Origin: Neoarius graeffei | Lineage: Eukaryota > Chordata > Actinopteri > Siluriformes > Ariidae | Length of the DNA: 64,000 nt | Reading direction: 5' to 3' | Assembly (NCBI RefSeq): GCF_027579695.1 | Contig: NC_083575.1 | Span: forward strand, 32,710,382 to 32,774,381 | Shown here: piece by piece, positions 9,928 to 21,448 of the stretch | Numbering within the stretch: the first letter of the stretch is position 1 | Layout: each line of letters begins with the position of its first letter | Notes under the pieces: model-generated | Told to the model about the DNA's origin: nothing | The model's input: only the letters and a program-made list of their open reading frames with translations | The model's database searches: none | Program-made: the position numbers and the translations under genes

Positions 9928-10592
9928 AGCTTGATTCAGGCTCCAAAGGAAATATTGGGAAGATATATTCCCTACTAAATACATACAATTTGGAACCTTT
10001 GACATCATTAAAGACTCAATGGGAGAATGATTTGGGGTTTGAACTTCCTGAGGAGATATGGGAAAGAGCTTTAGATAGAATACATTCCTCTTCAATCTGC
10101 TTACGACACACAGTTATCCAGTTTAAGGTCATGCATCGCCTTCATTGGTCTAAAGTGAGACTAGCAAAGTTTACACCTAGTATTGACCCCATTTACGATC
10201 GATGCAGGCAAGCACCAGCCACCCTCTTGCATATGTTCTGGTCTTGTTCAAAACTAGAAAATTTCTGGCAGTCAATATTTAAAACTTTTTCAGATGTTTT
10301 ACAAGTACCTATTGAACCTTCTGCCATTACTGCCATATTTGGAATAACTCCTCAAGACACCCACCTGAACCGCCAGGCACAGAATATGATAGCTTTTGTA
10401 TCTCTTATACCTAGGCAATTAATACTTTTCAAGTGGAAGGAGAAACTTCCCCCAACCTTTAAGATGTGGATCAATGATCTTCTGCACCATTTGGTACTAG
10501 AGAAGATTCGTTATTCTGCAAGAGGATGTATTCAAAAATTTGATGCTACATGGAAACCTTTAAGGTTATATAGAGAAATAAGATGTCACTAA
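9928..10592 (+). pseudogene. L1-type LINE ORF2, second part and stop
   Basis: This is the continuation of the L1 ORF2 begun at 1218. If the 7.76-kb retrovirus and one copy of the AGCT duplication are removed, the reading frame joins without change. The translated tail includes WENDLGFELPEEIWERAL, RLHWSKVRLAKF, a C-terminal Cys/His stretch (the DRC, HMFWSC and NFW region) and the stop after RLYREIRCH. This region is the C-terminal zinc-knuckle-like tail usual in fish L1 ORF2. The C-terminal part has no internal stop, which fits a fairly young L1. Confidence 0.88.
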
Positions 10593-10950
10593 TATTGGTG
10601 TTCTGTAGGTATATTATTTGTATAACTGATCCTGTATTACGTATAATTTGAAACCCATGAGGACCACTGTCAATTACTTGTTGATTTTTTTTAGCTTGTT
10701 TATCACGCTGTTTTGTTTGAATTATTATTTTTCTAATTATTTTTTTTCTTTATTTACTCTATCTGTATCATTTTTATAGTGTAAGTGGTTGCACACCAGT
10801 AGAGTATTATTGTTGCAGGGATGGGCGGGTGGGGTTGTTGTTTATATTTGTGTCATTTTTGATCATATATGTTCTTGAATGTATGTACTTTGTACATTAT
10901 CTTTTGATGCACAAATATAAATAAAAAGACTTGGTGCAAAAAAAATAAAA
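10593..10950 (+). mobile_element. L1 3' UTR and A-rich tail
   Basis: Between the ORF2 stop and about 10950 lies AT-rich, non-coding DNA ending in ACAAATATAAATAAAAAGAC and an A-rich run at about 10939-10955. This is the expected 3' UTR and tail of the L1. No target duplication matching the left L1 junction was found. Confidence 0.7.
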
Positions 10951-12097
10951 AGAGTTTGGACTCCACCAATCCAGTCAGACAGATTGTGTACAAATGGAGG
11001 AAATTCAAGACCATTGTTACCCTCCCCAGGAGTGGTTGACCAACAAAGATCACTCCAAGAGCAAGGTGTGTAATAGTCAGTGAGGTCACAAAGGACCCCA
11101 GGGTAACTTCTAAGCAACTGAAGGCCTCTATCATATTGGCTAATGTTAATGTTCATGAGTCCAGCATCAGGAGAACACTGAACAGCAATGGTGTGTATGG
11201 CAGGGTTGCAAGGAGAAAGCCACTGCTCTCCAAAAAGAACATTGCTGCTCATCTGCAGTTTGCTAAAGATCATGTGGACAAGCCAGAAAACAACTGGAAA
11301 AATGTTTTGTGGATGGATGAGACCAAAATAGAACTTTTTGGTTTAAATGAGAAGCATTATGTTTGGAGAAAGGAAAACACTGCATTCCAGCATAAGAACC
11401 TTATCTCATCCATGAAACATGGTGGTGGTAGTATCATGGTTTGGGCCTGTTTTGCTGCATCTGGGCCAGGATGGCTTGCCACCATTGATGGAACAATGAA
11501 TTCTGAATTATACCGGTGAATTCTAAAGGAAAATGTCAGGACATCTGTCCATGAACTGAATTTCAAGAGAAGGTGGGTCATGCAGCAAAACAACGACCCT
11601 AAGCACACAAGTCCTTCTACCAAAGAATGGTTAAAGAAGAATAAAGTTAATGGTTTGGAATGGCCAAGTCCTGACCTCAATCCAATCGAAATGTTATGGA
11701 AGGACCTGAAGTGAGCAGTACATGTGAGGAAACCCACCAACATCCCAGAGCTGAAGCTGTTCTGTGCAGATGAATGGGCTAAAATTCCTCCAAGCAGGTG
11801 TGCAGGACTGGTCAACAGTTACCGGAAACGTTTAGTTGCAGTTATTGCTGCACAAGAGTGTCACACCAGATACTGAAAGCAAAGGTTCACATACTTTTGC
11901 CACTCACAGATATGTAATATTGGATCATTTTCCTCAATAAATAAATGACCAAGTATAATATTTTTGTTTCATTTGTTTAGCTGGGTTCTCGTTATTTACT
12001 TTTAGAACTTGTGTGAAAATCTGATGCTGTTTTAGGTCATATTTATGCAGAAATATAGAAAATTCTAAAGGGTTCACAAATTTCAAGCACCACTGTA
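10951..12097 (+). mobile_element. Tc1-like DNA transposon, 5' end missing
   Basis: Translation from about 10952 gives a Tc1 transposase lacking its first helix-turn-helix. The 3' inverted repeat is preserved: the element ends ...GGGTTCACAAATTTCAAGCACCACTG at about 12095, followed by TA. The opposite repeat is absent because the L1 tail abuts the coding region. This is the common fish Tc1 family whose ends read CAGTGGTGCTTGAAA. Confidence 0.88.
10955..11877 (+). pseudogene. Tc1 transposase, 5'-truncated, two internal stops
   Basis: The transposase would cut and join DNA at the inverted repeats. Residues include the second DNA-binding helix region (KITPRARC...VTSKQLKAS), then the DDE core: WMDETKIELFG (first Asp), [10 protein letters not shown] (second Asp) and [12 protein letters not shown] (Glu). 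In-frame stops at 11517-11519 and after LWKDLK (about 11713) break it, and the N-terminal ~60 residues are missing. The longest intact piece is 11136-11519. It ends at about 11877 after ECHTRY. Confidence 0.85.
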
Positions 12098-13100
12098 AAT
12101 AAAAGAATGCAGATTAGATGCTGACTGGTATAATAGCAGCTTCCCAAAATCGCCTCTCGTATTCTTTGGGTGTACAAGAGAACCATGAAGCCTTGAACTT
12201 GCATGGCAAACCCCTAAACATGGTGGACAAATTCTGCTATCTGGCCTCCACTGTGACTTCTAGCATTTCCCTTGATGAAGAAATCAACTCAAGGGTTGGG
12301 AAGGCAGCTGTAGAGCCTTTGGAAAGCTGTACAAGTGAGCGTGGCAAAACAAGCACCTGAATGATAAAACAAAGGCAAGAATCTATGAAACCTGTGTCCT
12401 CAGCTCCCTTCTGTATGGTTCTGAGAACTGGACATGCTACAAGAGGCATGAAAAGAAACTAAAAACACATACCATTTTAGATGTCTATGAGAGATCTTCA
12501 ACATCAAATTGCAGGACAGAGTCACCAACACCAACGTACTGAGAAGAGCAGGCCTGACCACCATCATGACTACGATCAGCCAAAGAAGACTGAGATGGCT
12601 TGGCCATGTGTCCAGAATGGATGACTGCCGAATTCCCAAGCAGCTGTTGTTTGACCAGCTGGCTACAGGCCTCAGACCCCTTGGAAGGCCCAAGCTGCGC
12701 TACTGAGACGTATGCAAAGAAACCCTGAAGGACTTCCACATCCCCTTCGGAAAATGGGAATGGTTGGCCAGAGAGAGTGCCACATGGAGACATGCAGTAT
12801 GTACTGGTGCCACAAGATACAAAGATGAGCTAGCAGAACAACTGGAGAGGAGATACCAATGAAGACACGAAAGGACTAGCCAGGCAACACCAATCAACCT
12901 CACCTGAAGCCACTGCAACCACCTCTGTTGATCCAACATCGGCTATATCAGCCACAAGTGACACTGCAGTGACAGGAGACAATTTCCACACTGATGTGAA
13001 CTGCTACGACTGTCTGACTAGACAAAAAGAGCCAGCAACAGCTGAATTTCAGCAGTCAGGCATGTGACTGGAGCAAATATAAGTAGAGTAAAACTTTGTT
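12098..13100 (+). pseudogene. 3' part of an I/Nimb-like LINE reverse transcriptase
   Basis: Across several frames the sequence encodes the region after the polymerase palm: GKPLNMVDKFCYLASTVTSS, then a YKR...NKHLNDKTKARIYET stretch, LLYGSENW and LQDRVTNTNVL. These are followed by RRLRWLGHVSRMDD and RIPKQLLFDQL, and by a Cys/His-rich tail with IGYISHK near 12940. These strings characterise the C-terminus of an I/Nimb-type (often annotated RTE-like) LINE. Endonuclease and palm are absent, and frameshifts occur near 12330, 12490 and 12705. Confidence in the exact clade is low. Confidence 0.72.
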
Positions 13101-13239
13101 TTTAGATCATTGGAGTGACTCAGGTCTCTGATGCAGCAGACCCTGCTGGGCCCCTGCCTCAGGAAAGGGTTAGAAGTTCAGTTCCCTTGTCTGCTGTTCA
13201 CAGAGGAACATCAGAGCCAGGACCTCTTCCCCACTTGCC

Positions 13240-13548
13240 AGTGGCCAACGAGGGCCTTTCTGTGTGGAGTTTGCATGTTCTACCCGTGTCTGCGTGGGTT
13301 TCCTCCAGGTGCTTTGGTTTCCCCCACAGTCCAAAGACATGCAGGTTACACTAATTGGTGGCTTTAAATTGACCATAGGTGTGAATGTGAATGGTTGTTT
13401 GTGTCTGTGTGTCAACCCTGTGATGACCTGGTGACTTGTCCAGGGTGTACCCCACCTCTTGCCCATAGTCAGCTGGGATAGGATCCAGCTTGCCTTCGAC
13501 CCTGTAGGACAGGATAAGAGGCTACAGATAATGGATGGATGGATATAT
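13240..13548 (+). mobile_element. SINE (body and tail, tRNA-like head lost)
   Basis: The body starts GAGGGCCTTTCTGTGTGGAG and contains CAGTCCAAAGACATGCAGG, GGTGTACCCCACC and AGCTGGGATAGGATCCAGC. The same family occurs on the minus strand at 41262-41516 and, with its tRNA-derived head, at 62137-62402. The copy ends in a short GGAT repeat. The promoter-containing head is not recognisable here. Confidence 0.85.
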
Positions 13549-13555
13549 TATATAC

Positions 13556-16148
13556 ACTTCTGGATAGCTCAGTTGATAATATCACTAACTTGGTGCACTC
13601 TGGTGCAGGAGATCATGGGTAAGTGCCCCAGTTGAGGTAACTTCAGTGAGGGCCCCTTAATGCTACCTGCCTACCTCATCGATAAGAGACAGAAAAACAA
13701 GATTCATGTGAGCTTGGATATCACCCAGTCTAACAAGGTCTGCATCAGGTGTTGAGGAACCAGGGCAAGCTGATGAGAAATAGACTACTGGAACAAGAGC
13801 AAGCCACTCATGGACAAGAGCTGAGAACACTGTACTGTTGGAATGCTACTGTGCAAGTAACCCTAGTGGGAGGGGTTACATGCAAAGTATGTGGGACCAA
13901 TGGATGCTTCAATACCCTACATCTACAGTAACACCAAAACATCAAGTTACTCAATATTCCAATATCCACAAACAGCAGCTACTATCATAACTAGAGATTG
14001 ATGAGATACATCACAAATGCTAGGGCAAGGAGAAGTCAGGATCCCAGGTCAGGGGATGTTTATCATCATCCCCACACTCAGAGACTGAGACTAGGAACCC
14101 CCCCAGCAACAAATCCTTGTGAGCAGGAGCTTAATGCACAAGCAGCTGACCTGAAATTGAATATAGTAACAAAGCTGAACACCTGGAACCACTGTGCCCT
14201 ACTACTAAGACTGACTGTAAGTCTCCTAAAAGATGTGAATGCAGCAGTATGAAGAATCCCTACTACGACCATCACTGAGACCAACAAGCTGATATACACC
14301 ATGGAAGAGAAGGTTGGAGGCTAAGGTCAAGGCGACCCAGACCAAGTAAGCCAGCTATCAGAACTCCAGAAAAGTATAACAAGGAAAGGGATACAGCAAG
14401 CTGTCCATCCCTGAGGCCCTAGAAACTGACAAACAAAGACTTACAGCCCTGGGTACCCATTACAGAAGGTACACAAGCAAATCTGCAACCAGGAGAATAA
14501 ACTGAATGTTCTCCACTCAACCATCAAAAGGTTTACACCCAGTGGCAGGGTAATACCAACATGGTTCCAGATCCACCAAGACTGGAGACTGAACAATACT
14601 GGAAAGGGATATGGGTGAAGGAAAAATCAGATAACAATAGTACTCAGTGGCTAATAGATCTGAGCATCAAATACAGCAATCTTCCTGAACAAGACCCAGT
14701 AACCATCACTGTGGCAGACATCCAAATAAGAATCTCAAAAATAAAGAACTGGACAGCACCAGGCCAAATGTACTGGATATGGTACATGCCTACTTGGCAG
14801 CACAGATGACCCAGCTACTTACGGATGGGACTCACTCAGAATGGCTGACTGAAGGACCCACAGAAGGGAGCAATCCCATCCAACTACTGCCCGATAACCT
14901 GCCTCTGCACAATATGGGAGCTTCTGTCAGGCATCATGGCAGATAAGAAGAGTAGGCACATGACTCAATACATGAGCAAGGCCCAGAAAGGAATTGGTAA
15001 GAGCAGCAGAGGAGCAAAACATCAGCTACTGGTAGACAGTGCAGTACCTCAAGACTGCAAAACCAGACATACCAATCTGTGCACTGCCTGGATTGACTAC
15101 AAGAAAGCCTAGGACTCAATGCCACAAACATGGATCCTGGAATGCTTGAAACTATACAACATCAACAGGACTCTCAGAACCTTCATCAAGAACTCAATGA
15201 GGCTGTGGAAAACAACCCTAAAGGCCAACTTCAAGCCAATAACACAGGTCACCATCAAGTGCGGCATACATCAAGGAGATGCCCAGTCCTTGCTGCTGTT
15301 CTGTATAGGACCGAATGCCCTCAGCCAGATCATCACCAACAGTGGCTATGGATACAGACTACGAAATGGAGTAACCATCAGCCACCTCCTCTACATGGGT
15401 GAGCTCAAGCTGTATGCCAGGTCTGAGCAAGACATCGACTCACTGATCCACACCACCAGGATCTACAGCAATGACACTGGAATGTCATTTGGACCAGATA
15501 AGTGTGCCCGGATGGTAACAAGGAGAGGGAAGGTAGTCAAAACTGAGGGGGTGGTGCTACCAGATGGCATAATAGGAGATGTGGAAGAAAGAGGGTAAGG
15601 CATGTCCTGAGAAGTCAGCTGAATGGGAAGAACAAGGTCCAGGCCATCAACACCTACGCCTCGTCAGTCATCAGTACCCTGCTGACATAATAAGCTGGCC
15701 GAAGGTGGCAATAGAGGCCACCAACATCAGGACAAGAAAACTCCTGACAATGCATGGAGGGTTTCACCCCAAGTCCAGCGTCCTGAGGCTGTACATTAAG
15801 AGGAACGAAGGAGGCTGAGGACTAGTGAGTGTCAGAGCCAGTATCCAGGATGAAACAACAAAGATCCACAAGTGCATCAGGGAAATGGCCCCAAATAATG
15901 ACATGCTTAGTGAATACCTCAGGCAGCAGAAACCTGAGAAGGTAGTGCAAGAGGAACCATCATGGAAAGACAAACCACTGCACTGAAGATGAAGACTACA
16001 GTGGTCCCTGTGGTGATAGGGGTCTTTGGTGCAGTGACCCCCAAACTGGGAGGGTGGCTCCAACATATTCCAGGAACAACATTTGAGATCTCTGGACAGA
16101 AAATTGCAGTCTTCAGAACAGCTAAGATACTGTGCAGGACCCTCAAAC
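13556..16148 (+). pseudogene. R4-like LINE, decayed, with partial 3' deletion
   Basis: Multiple frames encode an R4/Dong-type protein: KQRLTALGTHYRRYTSK, DPVTITVADIQIRISKIKNW, PSNYCPITCLCT, CTAWIDYKKA, and a longer ORF at 15119-15598. That ORF carries the polymerase palm, but the catalytic motif reads YMGELKLYA where YMDD is expected. The ending VVPVVIGVFGAVTPKLGGWL is the conserved C-terminus. The region between WKDKP (about 15970) and this ending, which should contain the restriction-like endonuclease, is missing. Stops and frameshifts are frequent. Chromovirus A interrupts the final residues at 16148; the tail resumes at 21040. Confidence 0.8.
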
Positions 16149-16562
16149 TGTCACAGTGCAGGCACTTACAGATGTATGCACAGAAGAGGAACATAGAGCA
16201 AACAGTGAACAAGCCAAAACATGAGACGAGAATCAGAGTCGTGGTACTAGCGAGGGTCGGGTGATTGGCAAACAGTGTAGACAGAAGAAGACAATAGAGT
16301 AAACTTGAAAGAGAGAGGCAAAGGTCAGAAGAACAAGAGTCAGTCAGAAACAACAAGGCTTGGTATGAACTGGGGATAGCAGGACAATACTTCACAATGA
16401 AGTGGTGTGAGAGTGGGGTTTAAATAGGCAGAGGGACTAATTAGAGTGATGAGTGACAGCTGCTGTTAATAGTCAGGAGACAGAGGGTGCTGTGAATTCT
16501 GGGAAAAGTAGTTCATCGTGTCCATGTTTGTAGTTTGGATGATTTCAGTAGGTTTACTGACA
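16149..16562 (-). repeat. 3' LTR of chromovirus A
   Basis: This is the 414-bp partner of the LTR at 20626-21039, bounded by the purine tract on its inner side and by CAAAC on its outer side. Confidence 0.9.
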
Positions 16563-16599
16563 AAGCCCCCCCAAGGAGCTCCCACTGGAAGCTATAGAC

Positions 16600-19500
16600 T
16601 TTCTAGGGTGCCCCGTACCTCTGGGTGCAGGATTGTCTGGATGTGTGGCATAGAATTCTTGCTTGAGGAGCAGATCTAGACCATCCTTGGTGGAAACCCA
16701 GCTCTGTTCTTCAGGTCTGTAACCCTCCCAATCTACCAGGTATTCAATTTGCCCTCTTCTTCATCTAGAGTTGATGATCTTGTTTACCTGGTAGATGGGT
16801 TCGCCTTCAAGGTTGAGAGCTGGGTGTTCCTGGCTTGGTACGTTTTCAGTGAGGGGGCCCAAGATGGCAGGTTTCAGATAGGATGCATGAAATGTGGGTG
16901 ACAGTCTGCTGTGAGGAGGGAGTTCTAGCCAGTACGAAACTTCATTAATGCAGTTGATAACTTTAAGAGGCCCAGTATATTGTGGTTGGAGCTTCCTGCA
17001 TGAGTTAGGTTCTTGGAGGTTTTTAGTGGCTATCTGTCCCCTGGGTTGTAACAGGGAAGGGAAGAGGGGTGGTTGGTAGCTGAGTATGCACTGAAACAGT
17101 GTTAGTTGGGTTGCAGAGTGCTTGAGGGAATTCTGTGCATACTTGGCCCCTGGAAGGAAGTGTGCCTAGTCCCCCTAGTTGTGCATACAGAAGATTCTCA
17201 AGAAGCAGCTGATTTCTTGATTGGCTCTTTCAACTTGGCCATTGGACTGAGGGTGGTATCCGGATGTGAGGCTCACTGAAACCCCTAATCTCTCCATGAA
17301 GTTCCTTCAGAAACATGAAATGAACTGTGTGCCCCAGTCACTGACAATGTCCTCAGGGAGACCATAGTAATGGAATACTTGCTGGAATAACAGTTCTGCT
17401 GCTTGAGATGCTGTGGGGATACCAGGTAACAGAAGGAGTCTGAGGGCTTTAGAGAAGCAGTCAATAGTCACCATGATGGTGGTGTTGCCTAGTGGGGGGG
17501 GGGGGGAGGTCAGTGATGAAATTGATGGCTATGTGGGACCAGGGTCTCTGAGGAACAGGGAGGGGACAAAGTTTGCCAGCGGGAGGTGTTCTGGGAACTT
17601 TGGCTTGGGTGCAGATGGAGAATGAGGTGATGAACTGGTTAATTTCTGTGAGCATATTCTTCCACCAGTACTTGTTCCTGATCATTTGATGGGTGCATTG
17701 GCTGCCAGGGTGTCCAGTTGCAGAAGATGCATGAGCCCACATAATTAGTTTGCTTCTAAGATGCTTAGGCACATATAGTAGACTGGAAGGGAGATTGTTG
17801 GGAAGCGTTTGGGGTTGAGAGTCTCTGATTTCCTTATCTATGTCCCAAGTAATGGATTGAAGAAAGCACTGAGATGGGAGTATGGGATGAGTAATAGGAT
17901 CTTGTTGAGTGGGGGCAAAGATTTGTGATAGAGCATCGGACTTAGTATTCTTGGAGCCAGGATGAAATGAGATGGTGAAATTAAAATCTTTTAAAGAAAG
18001 GGCCCACCTGGCCTGGAGAGGATTTAGCCACTTGGCTTTCCTGAGATATTCGAGGTTCTTGTGGTCAGTGAGGATTACAAATGGGTGGGTAACTCCCTCA
18101 AGCCAGTTTTATGGCAAGTAGTTCCTGTTTCCCACATTGTAATTCCTTTCAGTGGAAGAGAGTTTCTTAGAAAAGAATACTACTGGATAGAGTTTCTGTT
18201 TCTCCCCAAAACGTTGTGATAGTACTGCCCCTACTCCCATGTCAGATGCATTGACCTCCAGAGTGAAAGGTTTGGAAGGGTCCAAGTGCTGCAATATGGG
18301 AGCAGAGGTGAAGGCTTGCTTGAGACAACCAAACGCTTCTTCTGCCATGGGGTTCCATTGAAGACGTTTAGGTCCCTTCTTGAGTAGCGCGGTCAGAGGG
18401 ATGGCGATTAAGCTAAAACCCCAAATAAAATGGTGATAGAAGTTCACAAAACCTAGGAAACATTGAAGCTCCTTAATGGATGTGGGCATGGGCCAAGACA
18501 TGACCGCAGAGACCTTAGATGGGTCCATACTGACTCCTTTGGAGTTGATGATGTATCCCAGGAAGGAGATAAGATGCTGATGGAACTCGCATTTCTCTGC
18601 TTTGACATATAGGTGATTCTGGAGCAGGCATGAGAGGACCATCCTAACATGTTCTATGTGGCTTTCTTCATCAGGAGAGTATATTAAAATGTTATCGATT
18701 TAGGTGATGGCATATCTGCCTAGCATGTCCTATAATACATTGTTGATGAGACAATGGAACATGTTAGGTGCTGAAGAAAGGCCATATGACATTAGGCGGT
18801 ACTCAAAATGGCCGGCGGTGGTGCTGAATGCCATTTTCCACTCATCACCCCTTTTGATCCGGATGAGATTATACATGCTGCATAAGTCAAGCTTAGAAAA
18901 GATCTTGGCTGATCTGAGTTGTTCCAAGGCTGCTGAAACAAGAAGTGGATAAGGGTACTTGACTGACACTTGGTTCAATCCCCTGTAGTCAGTACATGGG
19001 TGAAGACCACCACCACATTTTTCCACAAAGAAGAAACCCGCTGAGGCTGGAGACTTTGAAGAATGAATGTAACCCTGTTTGAGGGCTTCCTGGATGTACC
19101 CCTCCATGGCAGCTTGCTCCTTTTGAGAAAGAGGGGAGATGCACCCTCTTGGTGGTGACGTGCTCAGCAGTAGGTTGATAGCACAGTCGTACGACCTGTG
19201 AAGTGGCAACTCACGTGCCTTCCCCTTACTAAAACCTCCTTGAGGTCAAGATAACATTCGGGGACATTGTCCATGGAGTCGGGCTGAGGAATTTCCACAG
19301 CAGTGGAGGTGAGAGTAATTTTACGATGAGAGATGTAGCCTTGAAAGCATGTGGGTGACCATTGTTGAATCTCCTTGCTCTGCCAAGAAATCAAGAGATC
19401 ATGGAGTTGGAGCCAAGGGTAACCAAGAATTATGTCAGGACAGATGGTGAGAGTGACATAGTGAAATGAGCTCAGAATGGATGGCACCCACTTGGATGCG

Positions 19501-19740
19501 AATGGGAGCAGTACGTAGTGTGACTAGACCGTCTCCTATGGGTCCTCCGTCAATTGTGTGAATGCTGAGCACACTTTGAAGAGTGGTTGTTGGCAAGTTG
19601 AACTTCTGGGCGACGGTGCTACTGACAAAGTTCCCCTCTGCTCCAGAGTCTATGAAAGCAGAGAGGATGTGGGTGGAAGAAGTCAATTTTAACAACACTG
19701 GAACCTTGAACGACTTGGAATTGAACCTGCATGTGGGACT
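16600..19740 (-). pseudogene. chromovirus A Pol: protease, RT, RNase H, integrase, chromodomain
   Basis: Order on the minus strand: protease with FIDSGAEGNF (19700-19440); reverse transcriptase (19209-18110) with [21 protein letters not shown] and [16 protein letters not shown]; the catalytic box reads *IDNILIYS, i.e. Tyr lost to a stop and the second Asp to Asn. RNase H follows ([18 protein letters not shown]), then integrase with a partly degenerate H/C zinc module (HASSATGHPGS, 17772-17550) and a core whose first acidic residue appears as Asn ([11 protein letters not shown]). The chromodomain is at about 16760-16615 ([18 protein letters not shown]) with an in-frame TGA just before it. Stops and frameshifts make it non-functional. 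Confidence 0.86.
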
Positions 19741-19749
19741 TACATGGAA

Positions 19750-20610
19750 TTAAGGACACTCTGCAGAAGATGGACAAGGAGGACAAATGGGGCAGTGCTT
19801 GAGCTGACGTTCAGAGCTTCCACAGTAGAAGCAGAGCCCCTCCCTTCGGCTCCTAGCATGTTCAGAGTGAATTAAACGGGTACGTGAGACGTCCATAGAA
19901 GAACTGTCCTCTGGGATCAAGGCCGGCTTTACACTCTCCTGCAGGGAGGGTCGATGAGTCAGGAGATTGCCAGGACAAATCGCAAGGTCAATGAGAGAAT
20001 CCAGTGTCAATTGTTCATCTTGGCAGGCGAGTTCACTCAGTATCTCAGGGCGCAGCCCTTGGCGAAAGAAAGCCTTCAGAGCAGGATCATTCCATCCACT
20101 AGCGGCTGCAAGTGTTCTGAATTCCAGAGCATACTCTGCCACGCTTCTGGAACCCTGTGACATGGTGAGTAAGCTTTCACCTACTTCGATGCCCTCGAGT
20201 TCATGGTTGAAAACCCTTTTGAACTGAGCAAGAAACTGCTCATAAGACTTTGTTGGTTTGCCGCCTTTGTTCCAAACGGCACTGGCCTGTCGAATGGCTT
20301 TACCCATGAGAAAGGAGAGGAATTTAGCAGTCTTATGCTCATCAGCCATGTTAGGCATGGCAGCAAAATACATGGAGCATTGGAGAAGGAAACCTTTACA
20401 AACGAGCGGGTCTCTGGTGAATTTCTCCAGAGCAGGAAGTTGTAGTGCTGGGCTCAGAGATGGCTCGGAGCATATTAGGAGGGCCTGCAACATCACAGTT
20501 GCTAGTTGAGACATCCTTGTGTTGAGGTTGGCTAGGATCTGCTGATGTTCTCTTAATAAGAGTCCTTGAACATTGAGAGCCATCTGCTTCATCCCTTCTG
20601 CTACATCCAT
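19750..20610 (-). CDS. chromovirus A Gag
   Basis: The ORF is open from ATG at 20610 (MDVAEGMKQMALNVQ, 16 bases inside the LTR) to a stop at 19750, 286 residues. It encodes the capsid-type structural protein of a gypsy element: PALEKFTRDPLVCKGFLLQC, KFLSFLMGKAIRQASAVWN and EYALEFRTLAAASGW are typical of the Gag core. Near the end lies CFYCGSSERQLKHC, a zinc-knuckle-like string in which the expected His is Arg, so metal binding may be lost. An in-frame ATG upstream lies in the LTR and is less likely as the start. Confidence 0.82.
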   Translation of the reverse strand: MDVAEGMKQMALNVQGLLLREHQQILANLNTRMSQLATVMLQALLICSEPSLSPALQLPALEKFTRDPLVCKGFLLQCSMYFAAMPNMADEHKTAKFLSFLMGKAIRQASAVWNKGGKPTKSYEQFLAQFKRVFNHELEGIEVGESLLTMSQGSRSVAEYALEFRTLAAASGWNDPALKAFFRQGLRPEILSELACQDEQLTLDSLIDLAICPGNLLTHRPSLQESVKPALIPEDSSSMDVSRTRLIHSEHARSRREGLCFYCGSSERQLKHCPICPPCPSSAECP

Positions 20611-20625
20611 GGTGATGAAGTATCC

Positions 20626-21039
20626 TGTCATGGTGCAGGTACTTACAGATATATGAGCAGAAGAAGAATGTCGAGCAAACAGTGAACAAGCCAAAATGTG
20701 AGATGAGAATCAGAGTTGTGGTACTAGCGAGGGTTGGGTGATCGGCAAACAGAATAGATGGGAGAAGACAATAGAGTAAATGTGGAAGAGACAGGCAAAG
20801 GTCAGAAGAACAAGAGTCAGCCAGAAACAACAAGGCTTGTTATGAACTGGGGATAGCAGAATGATACTTCACAATGAAGTGGTGGGAGAGTGGGGTTTAA
20901 ATAGGCAGAGGGACTAATTAGAGTGATGAGTGACAGCTGCAGTTAATAATCAGGAGACAGAGGGTGCTGTGAATTCTGGGAAAAGTAGTTCATCGTGTCC
21001 ATGTTCATAGCTTGGATGGTTGTGGTAGGTTTACTGACA
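20626..21039 (-). repeat. 5' LTR of chromovirus A
   Basis: The 414-bp repeat starts TGTCAGTAAACC at 21039 on the minus strand and ends ...CACCATGACA at 20626. A TTTAAA-type TATA region lies near 20896-20902 (plus GGGTTTAAATAGG). Confidence 0.9.
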
Positions 21040-21115
21040 CAAACATCCAGGCCTCTGGTAGAGGACCTAAGCTTAAGGTGAAAAAAAGACTGCCCGAAGG
21101 AGGGGTGAATTTTTT
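21040..21115 (+). mobile_element. R4-like LINE 3' end, resumed
   Basis: After chromovirus A and the CAAAC duplication, ATCCAGGCCTCTGGTAG continues the R4 C-terminus and stop. A short 3' UTR ends in a T-rich and CA/TA stretch. This confirms that the chromovirus went into an existing R4 copy. Confidence 0.78.
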
Positions 21116-21128
21116 ATTTTACACACAC

Positions 21129-21130
<2 letters not shown>

Positions 21131-21178
<48 letters not shown>
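21131..21178. repeat. (TA)n microsatellite
   Basis: An uninterrupted TA run of about 48 bases directly follows the R4 tail. Confidence 0.95.
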
Positions 21179-21184
<6 letters not shown>

Positions 21185-21448
21185 ATATGGAGAACAACCT
21201 ATAATTTGCTAAATTTCAAAGTCACTACTTAAACATATTTGAAGTTATCCTAACAGGAATAGAAGGGCAGGTTTTTAAGCAAATTTTAATAACCTTAAAT
21301 GAGAAATTTGAAGAACAAATCTGATCAAAATTAGAAAACACTTTCAGACACCTCCGAGTTATTGGTGTTAATCTGGCACCTGGTGACAATTTCCTTAATT
21401 ATTTGACAAGCCCTATTTATCTGGCAGCCCTCCTAGTTACTTTGCAAG

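Larger units (their letters stand above)
16149..21039 (-). mobile_element. chromovirus A: full-length chromodomain Ty3/gypsy element
   Basis: This 4,891-bp element has 414-bp LTRs (16149-16562 and 20626-21039, TGTCAGTA...TGACA), a 5-bp CAAAC duplication on both sides (16144-16148, 21040-21044), and a purine tract next to the 3' LTR (CTCCTTGGGGGGGCTT on the minus strand, 16563-16578). The order is gag, protease, RT, RNase H, integrase, chromodomain. I count about 39 differences between the LTRs by eye, so it is much older than the retrovirus at 2164-9927. Sequence after the 5' LTR (GGATACTTC...) has no TGG tRNA-type primer site. Confidence 0.92.

Noticed and set aside
1200-10955. Target duplication for the L1
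   Set aside because: The sequences left of about 1218 and right of about 10950 share no convincing direct repeat; the flanks are two different elements.
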